The position numbers and the translations under genes are program-made. DNA of 9,401 bases from assembly GCA_947306845.1 (NCBI GenBank), contig CAMZHP010000108.1, positions 1 through 9,401 on the forward strand, read 5' to 3'. This document shows, piece by piece, positions 1 through 6,858 of the stretch (its first letter is position 1; every line of letters starts with the position of its first letter). Below the pieces are notes generated by a model that worked only from the letters and a program-made list of their open reading frames with translations, was not told the DNA's origin and did not search any database. Origin of the DNA: an uncultured Prevotellaceae bacterium (GTDB taxonomy: Bacteria > Bacteroidota > Bacteroidia > Bacteroidales > Bacteroidaceae).

Positions 1-1521
1 GAGGTGCTGCCACGCATGGCCGCCCTTGGTCTGAACACAGTGCTCGTTCCCACCCAGTGGGACTTGCTGGAACCTGATGAGGGACAATTTGACTATACCC
101 TCATCGACCGCACCATCATGAAAGCCCGTGAGACAGGGCTGAAAGTCATTTTCCTGTGGTTTGGCGCATGGAAGAACTCCATGAGTTGCTATGCCCCAGC
201 ATGGGTGAAAACCAACACGAAACGTTTTCCCCGCTCGGTGACCGCCAATGGCAAACCTCTTGAGATAGCCAGCGTGTTCTCCGACAACGTGCTGGAGGCA
301 GACAAGCGGGCGTTCTGCCATCTCATGCAACATATCGCCGACACCGACGGCGACCGTCATACGGTGGTGATGGTGCAGGTGGAGAATGAGATCGGAATGC
401 TAGAAGATGCCCGTGACCACTCTGCCGCAGCCACAAAGTTATTTGAAGGACGCGTGCCCATCGAACTAATCCGTTACCTTCGGGCCAACAAGTCTGTGCT
501 CCATGAGCACCTCAGAACCCGTTTTACTGGCAAGGACGGCACCTGGACAGAGGCTTTCGGCACAGGACTATTCACCGATGAGATTTTCATGGCCTACCAT
601 TATGCGCGCTACGTCAACCAACTGGCAGAGGCTGCCCGCAAGATTTACGACATTCCCTTGTATGTGAATGCCGCCATGAACAGCCGCGGACGCCAGCCTG
701 GCGAGTACCCCTCTGCAGGTCCGCTCGCCCATCTGAAGGACATCTGGCACTGCGGCGCGCCATTGATAGATCTTCTCGCGCCCGACATCTATGACACTGG
801 ATTCAAGGGTTGGGCGGCACAATATGCCCTACCCGACAATCCGCTGTTCATCCCTGAGTCACGTTGCTGCGTGAACAGCGGTGTGCGCGCCCTCTATGCC
901 ATAGGAGAGCACGACGCGATGGGATTCAGCCCGTTTGCCATCGACCAGGCGCCAGCCGAAGAGACACAGCATGTGACGCAAGCCTACAGTCTGCTGCGCC
1001 AACTGTCACCCCTTGTCGACCGTCTCACCGGCAAGCAAGCCCAGTGGGGTGTGCTCTTCGACCAGGAGGACCGCGAGCGCATCATCACCGACGGCGATCT
1101 CACCCTCACCTGCCGCCATTACTTCACCCTGCCCTGGGATGCACGGGCCACCGATGGCAGCGTATGGCCTGAGGGCGGCGCTGTCATCCTACGCCTGGCC
1201 AAAGACGAGTACCTCATCGCCGGCAACGGGGTGGTTGTGACATTCCAGACTGCCACGGAGAAGCAGCAGAGCGAGGCCAAGACATTGGGAGAGGATGGGT
1301 TTGTCGACAATGGTTCTGGCAGCAGTGGGAAACAACAGCCTGTTTCCCGTTTCAAAGGCAAGCGCATCGGCATCATCCATGTCGATGAGGTGGAAGTGGA
1401 CGATAAGGGTACCCTACATTACCTCCGCCGTCACAATGGCGACCAGGACCATCAGGGCCGCCATGCCCGCATCTCAGTGGGCGACTACAAGATACTACAC
1501 GTGAAGTTGTACGAGTACTGA
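1..1521 (+). CDS. GH35 beta-galactosidase-like glycoside hydrolase with C-terminal DUF5597, 5' partial
   Basis: The frame is open from base 1, so the true start and any signal peptide lie left of the window. About 50-60 residues are probably missing, judged from the family's usual ~540-560. Numbering from codon 4 (residue 1), the N-terminal two thirds look like a clan GH-A TIM barrel. It opens with NTVLVPTQWDLLEPDEGQFD, typical of GH35/GH42 enzymes. The likely acid/base is Glu129 in VQVENE (388-390) and the likely nucleophile is Glu285 in FIPESRC (856-858). The last ~160 residues match DUF5597 in style, ending RRHNGDQDHQGRHARI...HVKLYEY. Known relatives such as Cellvibrio japonicus Bgl35A remove terminal beta-galactose, in that case from xyloglucan fragments. 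Activity on beta-galactosides is therefore likely, but the substrate cannot be read here. Location is probably periplasmic or surface, by family habit. Both catalytic residues are present and there is no frameshift. Confidence 0.88.
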   Translation, partial: EVLPRMAALGLNTVLVPTQWDLLEPDEGQFDYTLIDRTIMKARETGLKVIFLWFGAWKNSMSCYAPAWVKTNTKRFPRSVTANGKPLEIASVFSDNVLEADKRAFCHLMQHIADTDGDRHTVVMVQVENEIGMLEDARDHSAAATKLFEGRVPIELIRYLRANKSVLHEHLRTRFTGKDGTWTEAFGTGLFTDEIFMAYHYARYVNQLAEAARKIYDIPLYVNAAMNSRGRQPGEYPSAGPLAHLKDIWHCGAPLIDLLAPDIYDTGFKGWAAQYALPDNPLFIPESRCCVNSGVRALYAIGEHDAMGFSPFAIDQAPAEETQHVTQAYSLLRQLSPLVDRLTGKQAQWGVLFDQEDRERIITDGDLTLTCRHYFTLPWDARATDGSVWPEGGAVILRLAKDEYLIAGNGVVVTFQTATEKQQSEAKTLGEDGFVDNGSGSSGKQQPVSRFKGKRIGIIHVDEVEVDDKGTLHYLRRHNGDQDHQGRHARISVGDYKILHVKLYEY

Positions 1522-1530
1522 TTGATGGAG

Positions 1531-1558
1531 AATTAAGAATTAAGGATTAAGAATTATG
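1531..1558. repeat. Four tandem AT-rich heptamers
   Basis: Ten bases after the GH35 stop are four consecutive 7-bp units: AATTAAG, AATTAAG, GATTAAG, AATTATG. The first two are identical, the third differs at one base and the fourth at one base. They sit in the 81-bp gap between two convergent genes. Similar AATTAAG runs are, to my recollection, common between genes in Prevotella and Bacteroides. No function is evident, and the rest of the gap shows no convincing terminator. Confidence 0.75.
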
Positions 1559-1602
1559 ATTACCTCTGCAAAAAGGGAGGTGCAGTAGTGGTATTCTGAA
1601 AA

Positions 1603-2646
1603 TCAATCAAGCAAATATGGGGTGCAATCGTTGATGGACACCTGATGGGATGAGACAGTGGCGCTGTCGGCAGTGAGTGTCACGGTGACAGCACAGCCAC
1701 TTTTGTGGATGGGTCGCAGGGCATCGAAGATGAAGTTGCCGATGCTGTAAAAAATGGTAGCGCCATGGTATTGCTCAGAGGGTTGGAGTGTGTGGGAGTG
1801 ATGTCCCACAATCAGATTGGCTCCTGCATCAACGAGGCGGTGTGCATCGACCACCTGCTGGAGGATAGGGCGCATGGTGTTCTCTCCTCCCCAATGAAGG
1901 GTGACGATGATGTAGTCTGAGGGTGATGAGCGCCGCAGAGAAGCCACACGCGCTACCAAACTGTCCATGGGTTCCTGACTCACACAGGGTTTTTCGGGCA
2001 GATAGGCATAGTTTTCCAAAGCGAGGCGGAGTGATGGCAACAGCCATACACGTCGTGGTGTATCGGCAAGAAGTATCGGTTGTACTGCTTCGCGCATGTT
2101 TTCGCCCGCCCCTACCGGCACCATCCCAGCCTCACGGATATTGTCACGAGTGGAGAGAAGTCCGCGTCTTCCCTGGTCTATACTGTGGTTATTGGCCAGG
2201 TTGAGGTGTGTGATGCCATGTTGCCGTAACACCGGAAGATGCTCAGGATCTGCCCTAAAGATGTATTTCTTCTGCATCGGAGCGACAATATGCGTGGCAG
2301 GACACTCCAAGTTGGCGATGACGAAGTCTGAGGCAGCAAAAAGGGAGTCTACAGAAGGTGAGAACAGCACATCTACCCCAGCCGTATCTACCCTCTCACG
2401 CACACCCCGGTCGAGAAGGAGGTCACCAACAAAGGTGATGGTAACTCCACCCCCTTGACACCCCTCCCTATCCTCCTCGAAGGGAAGGGAGAAGGCCAAT
2501 GACGGCATTCCGATGAGGAATAGAAATATGGTAAGAAGATGTAAACGCAAAAGAGGATTATTAAAAGTGTAATCAAAAATCCCCCTCCCCTTTGGGGAGG
2601 GAAGGGGAGGGGTATTGGGGGGAGAAGTATTAGTGAAAGGGCGCAT
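1603..2646 (-). CDS. CapA-family (PGA_cap) metallophosphoesterase-like protein
   Basis: This 347-residue protein carries the full set of CapA/PGA_cap motifs: VGDLLLDRGV (73-82), NLE (112-114), ANNHSIDQG (151-159), LHWGGE (250-255), and GHHSH with YSIGNFIFD (281-308). These Asp, Asn and His residues fit the calcineurin-like metal site. The family is named for capsule poly-gamma-glutamate synthesis (CapA/PgsA), but no capB or capC gene is nearby, so the substrate is unknown. The ATG at 2646 overlaps the upstream DUF3160 stop as TGATG, implying translational coupling; the frame is open 41 codons further upstream, but that is inside the other gene. A hydrophobic segment at residues 31-53 would act as a signal peptide or anchor. 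It follows an unusually long, proline-rich leader. The leader and residues about 54-68 are translated from two inverted G/C-rich repeats. TTG in LLRLHLL is a possible later start. This is the last gene of the operon. Confidence 0.88.
   Translation of the reverse strand: MRPFTNTSPPNTPPLPSPKGRGIFDYTFNNPLLRLHLLTIFLFLIGMPSLAFSLPFEEDREGCQGGGVTITFVGDLLLDRGVRERVDTAGVDVLFSPSVDSLFAASDFVIANLECPATHIVAPMQKKYIFRADPEHLPVLRQHGITHLNLANNHSIDQGRRGLLSTRDNIREAGMVPVGAGENMREAVQPILLADTPRRVWLLPSLRLALENYAYLPEKPCVSQEPMDSLVARVASLRRSSPSDYIIVTLHWGGENTMRPILQQVVDAHRLVDAGANLIVGHHSHTLQPSEQYHGATIFYSIGNFIFDALRPIHKSGCAVTVTLTADSATVSSHQVSINDCTPYLLD
2444..2491 (+). repeat. G/C-rich repeat, copy A
   Basis: The plus strand begins ACTCCACCCCC and ends GAAGGGAAGGGAG. 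It resembles copy B at 2581-2628 read on the other strand: C-rich arm, ACCCCTCCC core, then a purine-rich end. The match is imperfect and needs a gap. The best shared block is 2458-2468 against 2605-2615, inverted, 10 of 11 bases. It lies inside the capA-like gene and encodes about residues 54-68 (LPFEEDREGCQGGG), between the signal segment and the catalytic domain. Confidence 0.65.
2581..2628 (-). repeat. G/C-rich repeat, copy B
   Basis: Read on the minus strand this begins ACTTCTCCCCCC and ends in a G-rich run, as copy A does on the plus strand, so the two copies are inverted. It contains a near-perfect hairpin: CCCTCCCC (2583-2590), loop TTT, GGGGAGGG (2594-2601). In the capA-like gene it encodes residues about 7-22, including PPNTPPLPSPKGRG, a composition unlike a normal signal-peptide n-region. 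It resembles REP-like intergenic repeats seen in Bacteroidota genomes; that comparison is from memory. Confidence 0.7.
2594..2622 (+). other. Potential G-quadruplex motif
   Basis: Five plus-strand G-runs of 4, 3, 4, 4 and 6 bases are separated by A, AA, A and TATT. This exceeds the usual four-run, short-loop criterion for intramolecular quadruplexes. It lies in repeat copy B, on the template strand for the capA-like gene, 25-53 bases inside its start. Formation in the cell is not shown by sequence. Confidence 0.6.
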
Positions 2647-5018
2647 CAGCAACCCGTCCCGTAGAAGACCGTCTCGTTGGGGGCAGGCTTGGTCTTCAGT
2701 GGGATGATGATTTCCTTCATCCATGAGGGCTTGCCTGTGTTGGGATAGGTTTTGAGTTTCTCCTGCCACTCTTCGTCAGTGAGTCTCGGCTGATCCATGG
2801 GCTGTTTGAACTCACGGTAGGAGAACACACCACCTCGCATCAGGTAAAGATAACCATCGACTTCCACTACAGTATATATCTCGCTGGCGGGGCCAACAGC
2901 CTCGAAGAGGATGGACTTCTCAGGGTTGTTGTCGCCGTTGGAAGTATAGACATCAGCCACGACAGCGATGGACTTGTCAGCACCCTGCACGTCAAACCAC
3001 CCCATCAGAGTTTGGTCGGGCTCCTTGATGAGTTCGAGGGACAGGTTCTCAAAGGCGGCGCCGATATAGCGGATATGGTCATACTCCTCGTTGGTGAGCC
3101 GCTTGCCTTCCAGTTCCTTATTGGTGGCATTGAGGCAAAACTCTGCCTCGTCCTTGATGTCTTCCGTGATGCTGATGATATCATCTGTCAACAGGTTGTA
3201 CTTGGAGAATACCGCACGAGTCTGGTCGATGAGCGTGATGGCCTTGCTCCAGAAGCCCTTGTTGGGTTCCACATATCCCGTCACTGTCGGTGCAGGCAGG
3301 CTGCCGTCGCCACACTCAGCAGCCATAGGCTGTTTGGCATAGAGGATGGCGTCGTGCTTGAGTTCTGCCCATGAAGCAAGCGTTGCGTTGAGGTTTTTCT
3401 TGTTCCACTGCGGGGTCTTCATAAAATATGGCAGACGTGGGTCGTCGAACACATTGAGCGCATTGAGCGTGGACAGCCATTGGTTGGCGATGCACACGTT
3501 CCAATCGGTAGCCTTCATCACCTTCTTCACTTTGTTGAGATTAGGTGTGAAGCCCTCCCACTGCTTGTCCTGCTTCAATTCATCGATGAGGATGCGCTCG
3601 GCGGCAAAACTGCCCATGGCTGCCATCACATCGAGGCCCATCGGCACATCACGCTTGGTCTGTTCGTTGTCGCAGTCAACCATCTCCTGCAGCACCTCAG
3701 CATCTGGCTGATAGCGCTGAGGCATGAAGTTGATCTTGTTGTGTGAGGTACGCTCAAACTTAGGCCGTATGCGGATCTGCTTCTCCGCAATCTCATCGAT
3801 GCGCTTGCGGAAATTGTCCAGTGCCTTGCCCTTCTTCATCAACTGAGCGACGGTGACGCCCTGTTCCTTCATCACATCACCCACTTGGATAATGGTGATG
3901 TTGTCGGGAGCACCCATGAGGAAAGTGATGGGCTCAAACACACTGTTGTAGGCTTTTTTTACTGCAGCATCAGAGCGCACAGCGTCAGCGATGAGCGCGG
4001 CACATCTGAGTCTGAAGTCATCGTCGGTGCCAAAGGGAACTGACTGCAGCCACATCATCGCACGGAAATACTTCTTGCACTGCTCCGAACGAGTGTAGTG
4101 CCCACGGGGTTTGAACAAGCCGTAACCAAACTTCACGCGGGTATAGCCCAAAAACTCCGAATAGCCGTCGCTAGCGTTCATGCTCTTCTCATACTCTTCC
4201 TTCGCCATTGCTGTATAGGTGGCAGGCACCGACAAAGGCTTGCCGCTGATGAGTTGATGGGCGACAGCAAAATAGGCAGTATTCCACTCGGCGCACTGCC
4301 GTATGGTGGCATCCGATGAACTGGAAGCCAGACTGCTCATATTCTTGTGCAATTTTTGACACAAGTCCTGCATCACACCGCTGAGTTTGCCTTCCTCCAC
4401 CTTCCGCATCATCGTGTCGAAATAGAGGTGAAAGAGTTGCAGGTAGAGGTCGGTGGTGACAAAGTTGGGGAACATGCAGTAGTCGTTTTTCTCATACACC
4501 TGAAATATCTGCTCATGGTCGGCCTCAGCAATACCGAACCCATATTTGGAGAGGTGAGCCTTCATCTCTGCAGGGAACTCTTCCATCTGGAACGGATTGA
4601 CAAGGTTGTCGAGGTTGACGATGCCTGCAGAAGTAGTAAAGTTACGCTTGCGCAATTCGTCCTCACGAGCCTTGAGTTTGTTGATGAACGCCGTCTCCTT
4701 AGCAGTGTACTTCACCGGCCCCATTTCCTCCTCGACACGTTTCCACGCCAGACTGTCATACCACGACGTGGTGTTGAAGAGCAAGCGCAGTTCGCTGCTG
4801 TTGAAGAGATAGCCTTGCTTGGCCGCAAATGAGTTGCGCAAGGCACGCAGTTCACAGATATTGAGTTGCGAAATATCCATGTTAAGGTCTACTTTGCGGA
4901 GTTTCTCCACATTGATTTTTCCCTTTCCTGGAAGGACGATGGGTTTTGTCTCCTGTGCGGATAGGGTGAGCGTTGCCATGAACGCTGTGAACAGTACAAG
5001 ATATTTTCTCATAGTCAT
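2646..5018 (-). CDS. Secreted YARHG-DUF3160 protein
   Basis: The protein has 790 residues. A signal peptide covers residues 1-21 or 22 (MTMRKYLVLFTAFMATLTLSAQ). Residues about 52-99 fit a YARHG domain, an extracellular module: LRNSFAAKQGYLFNSSELRLLFNTTSWYDS. From about residue 155 the protein matches DUF3160: FVTTDLYLQLFHLYFD (186-201) near the start and GVFSYREF...PRLTDEEWQEKL (730-755) at the end. It appears intact. The family has no established activity, and I see no catalytic motif. It is probably periplasmic or on the surface. Start: ATG at 5018 or the ATG two codons later; both give a good signal peptide and there is no clear Shine-Dalgarno. It lies 16 bp after the small gene upstream and overlaps the capA-like gene by one base, so the three are almost surely cotranscribed. 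Confidence 0.88.
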   Translation of the reverse strand: MTMRKYLVLFTAFMATLTLSAQETKPIVLPGKGKINVEKLRKVDLNMDISQLNICELRALRNSFAAKQGYLFNSSELRLLFNTTSWYDSLAWKRVEEEMGPVKYTAKETAFINKLKAREDELRKRNFTTSAGIVNLDNLVNPFQMEEFPAEMKAHLSKYGFGIAEADHEQIFQVYEKNDYCMFPNFVTTDLYLQLFHLYFDTMMRKVEEGKLSGVMQDLCQKLHKNMSSLASSSSDATIRQCAEWNTAYFAVAHQLISGKPLSVPATYTAMAKEEYEKSMNASDGYSEFLGYTRVKFGYGLFKPRGHYTRSEQCKKYFRAMMWLQSVPFGTDDDFRLRCAALIADAVRSDAAVKKAYNSVFEPITFLMGAPDNITIIQVGDVMKEQGVTVAQLMKKGKALDNFRKRIDEIAEKQIRIRPKFERTSHNKINFMPQRYQPDAEVLQEMVDCDNEQTKRDVPMGLDVMAAMGSFAAERILIDELKQDKQWEGFTPNLNKVKKVMKATDWNVCIANQWLSTLNALNVFDDPRLPYFMKTPQWNKKNLNATLASWAELKHDAILYAKQPMAAECGDGSLPAPTVTGYVEPNKGFWSKAITLIDQTRAVFSKYNLLTDDIISITEDIKDEAEFCLNATNKELEGKRLTNEEYDHIRYIGAAFENLSLELIKEPDQTLMGWFDVQGADKSIAVVADVYTSNGDNNPEKSILFEAVGPASEIYTVVEVDGYLYLMRGGVFSYREFKQPMDQPRLTDEEWQEKLKTYPNTGKPSWMKEIIIPLKTKPAPNETVFYGTGC

Positions 5019-5034
5019 AAAAGATTTGGTGTTA

Positions 5035-5535
5035 TCATTCCGATGTTAAAGTACAGAAAACAGAGAGGGCCTCCTCAAGTGAGACATTGGCAGCCAAGAA
5101 CCGCAATGCCCCAAGTCCGAACTTCCGCCATTCGTGCTCGAGGACGGCATAGTGCCCGTCAGTGGTCGCCTGCAATGTGCGCACCCGTCCGCCTGTAAAG
5201 CAGAAGTCGCACAGGATGCCTCCCAGCCGAGACCCCATCCACAATGCGCGGATACGCCCATGATGGTTTTTGAAGATGAAGAGTCTCCGTGCCATGACGG
5301 GATCGAAGCGGGTGGTCTTCACCACACCAACGAGAGCATCTTCCGACCCGTCGCCATCCACGTCACCTGTGCAAAACTGATAGACCTCGAAGGGCAAACG
5401 GTGGCGGTCGGTGGTGGAATCCGTGGTGAGCACTAAGTAGGAAAGAGAGTCGCTGACCGTCTCCAAGGTGAACTTCTGGGCCATCGTCATGACAGTCCAC
5501 AGGTACATCACGGATATCATGGTCATGTAGCGCAT
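5035..5535 (-). CDS. Small secreted protein with one FG-GAP/VCBS-like DxDxDG loop
   Basis: The protein has 166 residues. Residues 1-19 or 20 form a probable signal peptide ending TMAQ. The one recognisable motif is GDVDGDGSEDALVG (57-70): acidic residues at 58, 60, 62 and 66, the pattern of calcium-binding loops in FG-GAP and VCBS repeats. A single loop cannot form a beta-propeller, so this is either a small stand-alone fold or a remnant. The rest (RLFIFKN, LWMGSRLGG) suggests beta structure. I do not recognise a named family with certainty, and no enzymatic motif is seen. It starts 30 bp after the stop of the lipoprotein gene and ends 16 bp before the DUF3160 gene, so it belongs to the same operon. 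Export to the periplasm is inferred. Confidence 0.75.
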   Translation of the reverse strand: MRYMTMISVMYLWTVMTMAQKFTLETVSDSLSYLVLTTDSTTDRHRLPFEVYQFCTGDVDGDGSEDALVGVVKTTRFDPVMARRLFIFKNHHGRIRALWMGSRLGGILCDFCFTGGRVRTLQATTDGHYAVLEHEWRKFGLGALRFLAANVSLEEALSVFCTLTSE

Positions 5536-5565
5536 GGTCGTTCCACCAAGGAGTAGCCTGAGTAT

Positions 5566-6741
5566 CTACAAGTATTTGGCAATGTCTGCCTCAAGATTCT
5601 TGATCTGCTGCGGACCAAGTTCAACCCTGTTGTCACGGCTGATGATATAATCGATGGGCAGACTCTGTGCCTGATAGAGATAGGTCTGAGTATTCGTTCC
5701 GTCATCACGCACCGAAATCCATGGCAGCGCGGCTGTCTGGGTCTTCCAGAAATGCTCGTCCTCATCGAGTGAGACCTGATAGATTTCCAATCCCCGGTCG
5801 TGGTATTTGGTGTACAATTCACGCAGGGCAATGATGCGCTGCATCGACCCTTCTGCCCCAAAGAGGTGGAAGTCGAGCAGCACCACCTTTCCCTTGAGGT
5901 CGGTGAGGCGACGGGTTACACCCTTGTTGTCAGGCAGCACAATGTCAATGATATCGGTCACGGTCACTTTGTCTGCCCCGATGGTGAGTCCTTCCTTCTC
6001 GGCCTCCACGATGCGCTTGGTCTTCATCGCCTCAAGGGCGATATTGTGCAAGTTCTCCCCCCTGAGTGACTTGGGATGATAGGTATCCCAACTGGTAGCC
6101 ACCGCCGAGAAAGGCTTGACGTCGTCGATATCACGGCGGGGGTCAAACACCATCATGTATGACTTGCCTACTACGATACCTTGGAAGAGGGCAAAATAGG
6201 ACGAGGCATCCCCCGGAGCTTTGTAGATGTAATTGTTCATCACATCCTTCTTGTAGGCGCCCACTACTGCGAGTATGCTATCACCCACTGCAGTGGCGTT
6301 GAGGTCGGGTGCATCAAGTATTTTCCTCGCGAGTGCCTGCAACTGTATCTGTTTGAGTGCAAGTTCCCGGATGGTCGCATTGCTCTTTCCTCCCTCAATG
6401 GTATAGTCAGATGCCATGGTGGGGTATGCAGCCTTCACCGAGATGGTCTCTGTGGAGTCGACGGCGAAGTTGATGATCTGCTGTGCGATGCGCAGACGGT
6501 AGAAATCCGGTGCATCGGAAGGCACTTCCTTGGAGAAGGAGAACGCACCATCGGCTGTGAGTTTTACGGAGTCAATCTTCTGCGGTCCGTCGAGTGCCAT
6601 GTTCTCGAGATAAAGCATGGAGTCGGCGGCCTCAGAGATGGAGCCTTCTATCTTGAACTTACCATTGCTGCATGCGGAGAGGCAGAGAGCAGCCACCACA
6701 GCGGCTGCAGGCAAAACGCCCATTTTCATTTTCATCTTCAT
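5566..6741 (-). CDS. DUF4369/TlpA-like thioredoxin-fold lipoprotein lacking redox cysteines
   Basis: The protein has 391 residues. A lipoprotein signal ends in LSAC, with Cys24 as the lipid site. Residues about 28-120 (FKIEGSISEAADSMLYLEN...) fit the DUF4369 domain common in Bacteroidota. Residues about 265-391 look like an AhpC/TSA-TlpA thioredoxin fold: LTDLKGKVVLLDF, then LPIDYIISRDNRV with the expected cis-proline Pro362. Where active members carry WCxxC, this one reads FGAEGS, with Ala296 and Ser299 in the cysteine positions. Disulfide exchange is therefore unlikely, and a structural or binding role is more plausible. The start is ambiguous: the gene opens MKMKMKM with four in-frame ATGs, and I chose the first. 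It is the first gene of the operon, with a good promoter upstream. Confidence 0.88.
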   Translation of the reverse strand: MKMKMKMGVLPAAAVVAALCLSACSNGKFKIEGSISEAADSMLYLENMALDGPQKIDSVKLTADGAFSFSKEVPSDAPDFYRLRIAQQIINFAVDSTETISVKAAYPTMASDYTIEGGKSNATIRELALKQIQLQALARKILDAPDLNATAVGDSILAVVGAYKKDVMNNYIYKAPGDASSYFALFQGIVVGKSYMMVFDPRRDIDDVKPFSAVATSWDTYHPKSLRGENLHNIALEAMKTKRIVEAEKEGLTIGADKVTVTDIIDIVLPDNKGVTRRLTDLKGKVVLLDFHLFGAEGSMQRIIALRELYTKYHDRGLEIYQVSLDEDEHFWKTQTAALPWISVRDDGTNTQTYLYQAQSLPIDYIISRDNRVELGPQQIKNLEADIAKYL

Positions 6742-6764
6742 TTCTGTTGGTTGTTATTTTTGCG

Positions 6765-6796
6765 CAAAAATAGCGAAAGTAGCAGGAATATCAAAA
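6765..6796 (-). promoter_or_regulatory. Bacteroidota-type promoter for the four-gene operon
   Basis: On the minus strand, TTTTG at 6796-6792 is followed by 19 bases and TATTTTTG at 6772-6765. This fits the Bacteroidota primary sigma factor consensus (TTTG, 19-21 bases, TAnnTTTG) exactly. Transcription would start near 6758-6760, giving a leader of about 18 bases before the ATG at 6741. No operator is evident. Confidence 0.75.
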
Positions 6797-6807
6797 TTTT
6801 TGGGCAC

Positions 6808-6847
6808 AAAAAAAGTCGGACATCCAAGAGATGTCCGACTTTTTTTT
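6808..6847 (-). terminator. Rho-independent terminator, symmetric
   Basis: The stem is GTCGGACAT (6815-6823) with ATGTCCGAC (6831-6839), nine perfect pairs and a 7-base loop. It is flanked by seven A and eight T, so the stem can extend through A-T pairs and the structure could work in both directions. It begins 11 bases after the stop of the BACON lipoprotein gene, which it most likely ends. It also insulates the operon promoter just downstream from readthrough. Confidence 0.9.
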
Positions 6848-6858
6848 AACTACTTGAT

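Noticed and set aside
1562..1585. Possible hairpin terminator between the GH35 and capA-like genes
   Set aside because: ACCTC/GAGGT and CTGCA/TGCAG are only five pairs each, exclude each other, and lack a T-run.
2444..2628. The repeat pair as the ends of a small insertion element or MITE
   Set aside because: The interior codes for the signal peptide in frame, no target-site duplication is visible, and the arms are too diverged for active terminal repeats.
1603..2646. Capsule poly-gamma-glutamate operon
   Set aside because: Only the CapA-like member is present; no capB, capC or capD/E homologue is in the window.
2647..2769. Longer N-terminus for the capA-like gene, starting at 2769
   Set aside because: It would lie wholly inside the DUF3160 coding region and add a hydrophilic stretch before the signal segment; the TGATG start at 2646 is more credible.
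4347..4832. 161-codon plus-strand open frame inside the DUF3160 gene
   Set aside because: It is a shadow frame: the minus-strand protein carries the YARHG and DUF3160 motifs through this region.
6181..6849. 222-codon open frame on the plus strand opposite the TlpA-like lipoprotein gene
   Set aside because: It runs antisense to a well-supported gene, has no recognisable domain, and extends through the operon promoter and the terminator.
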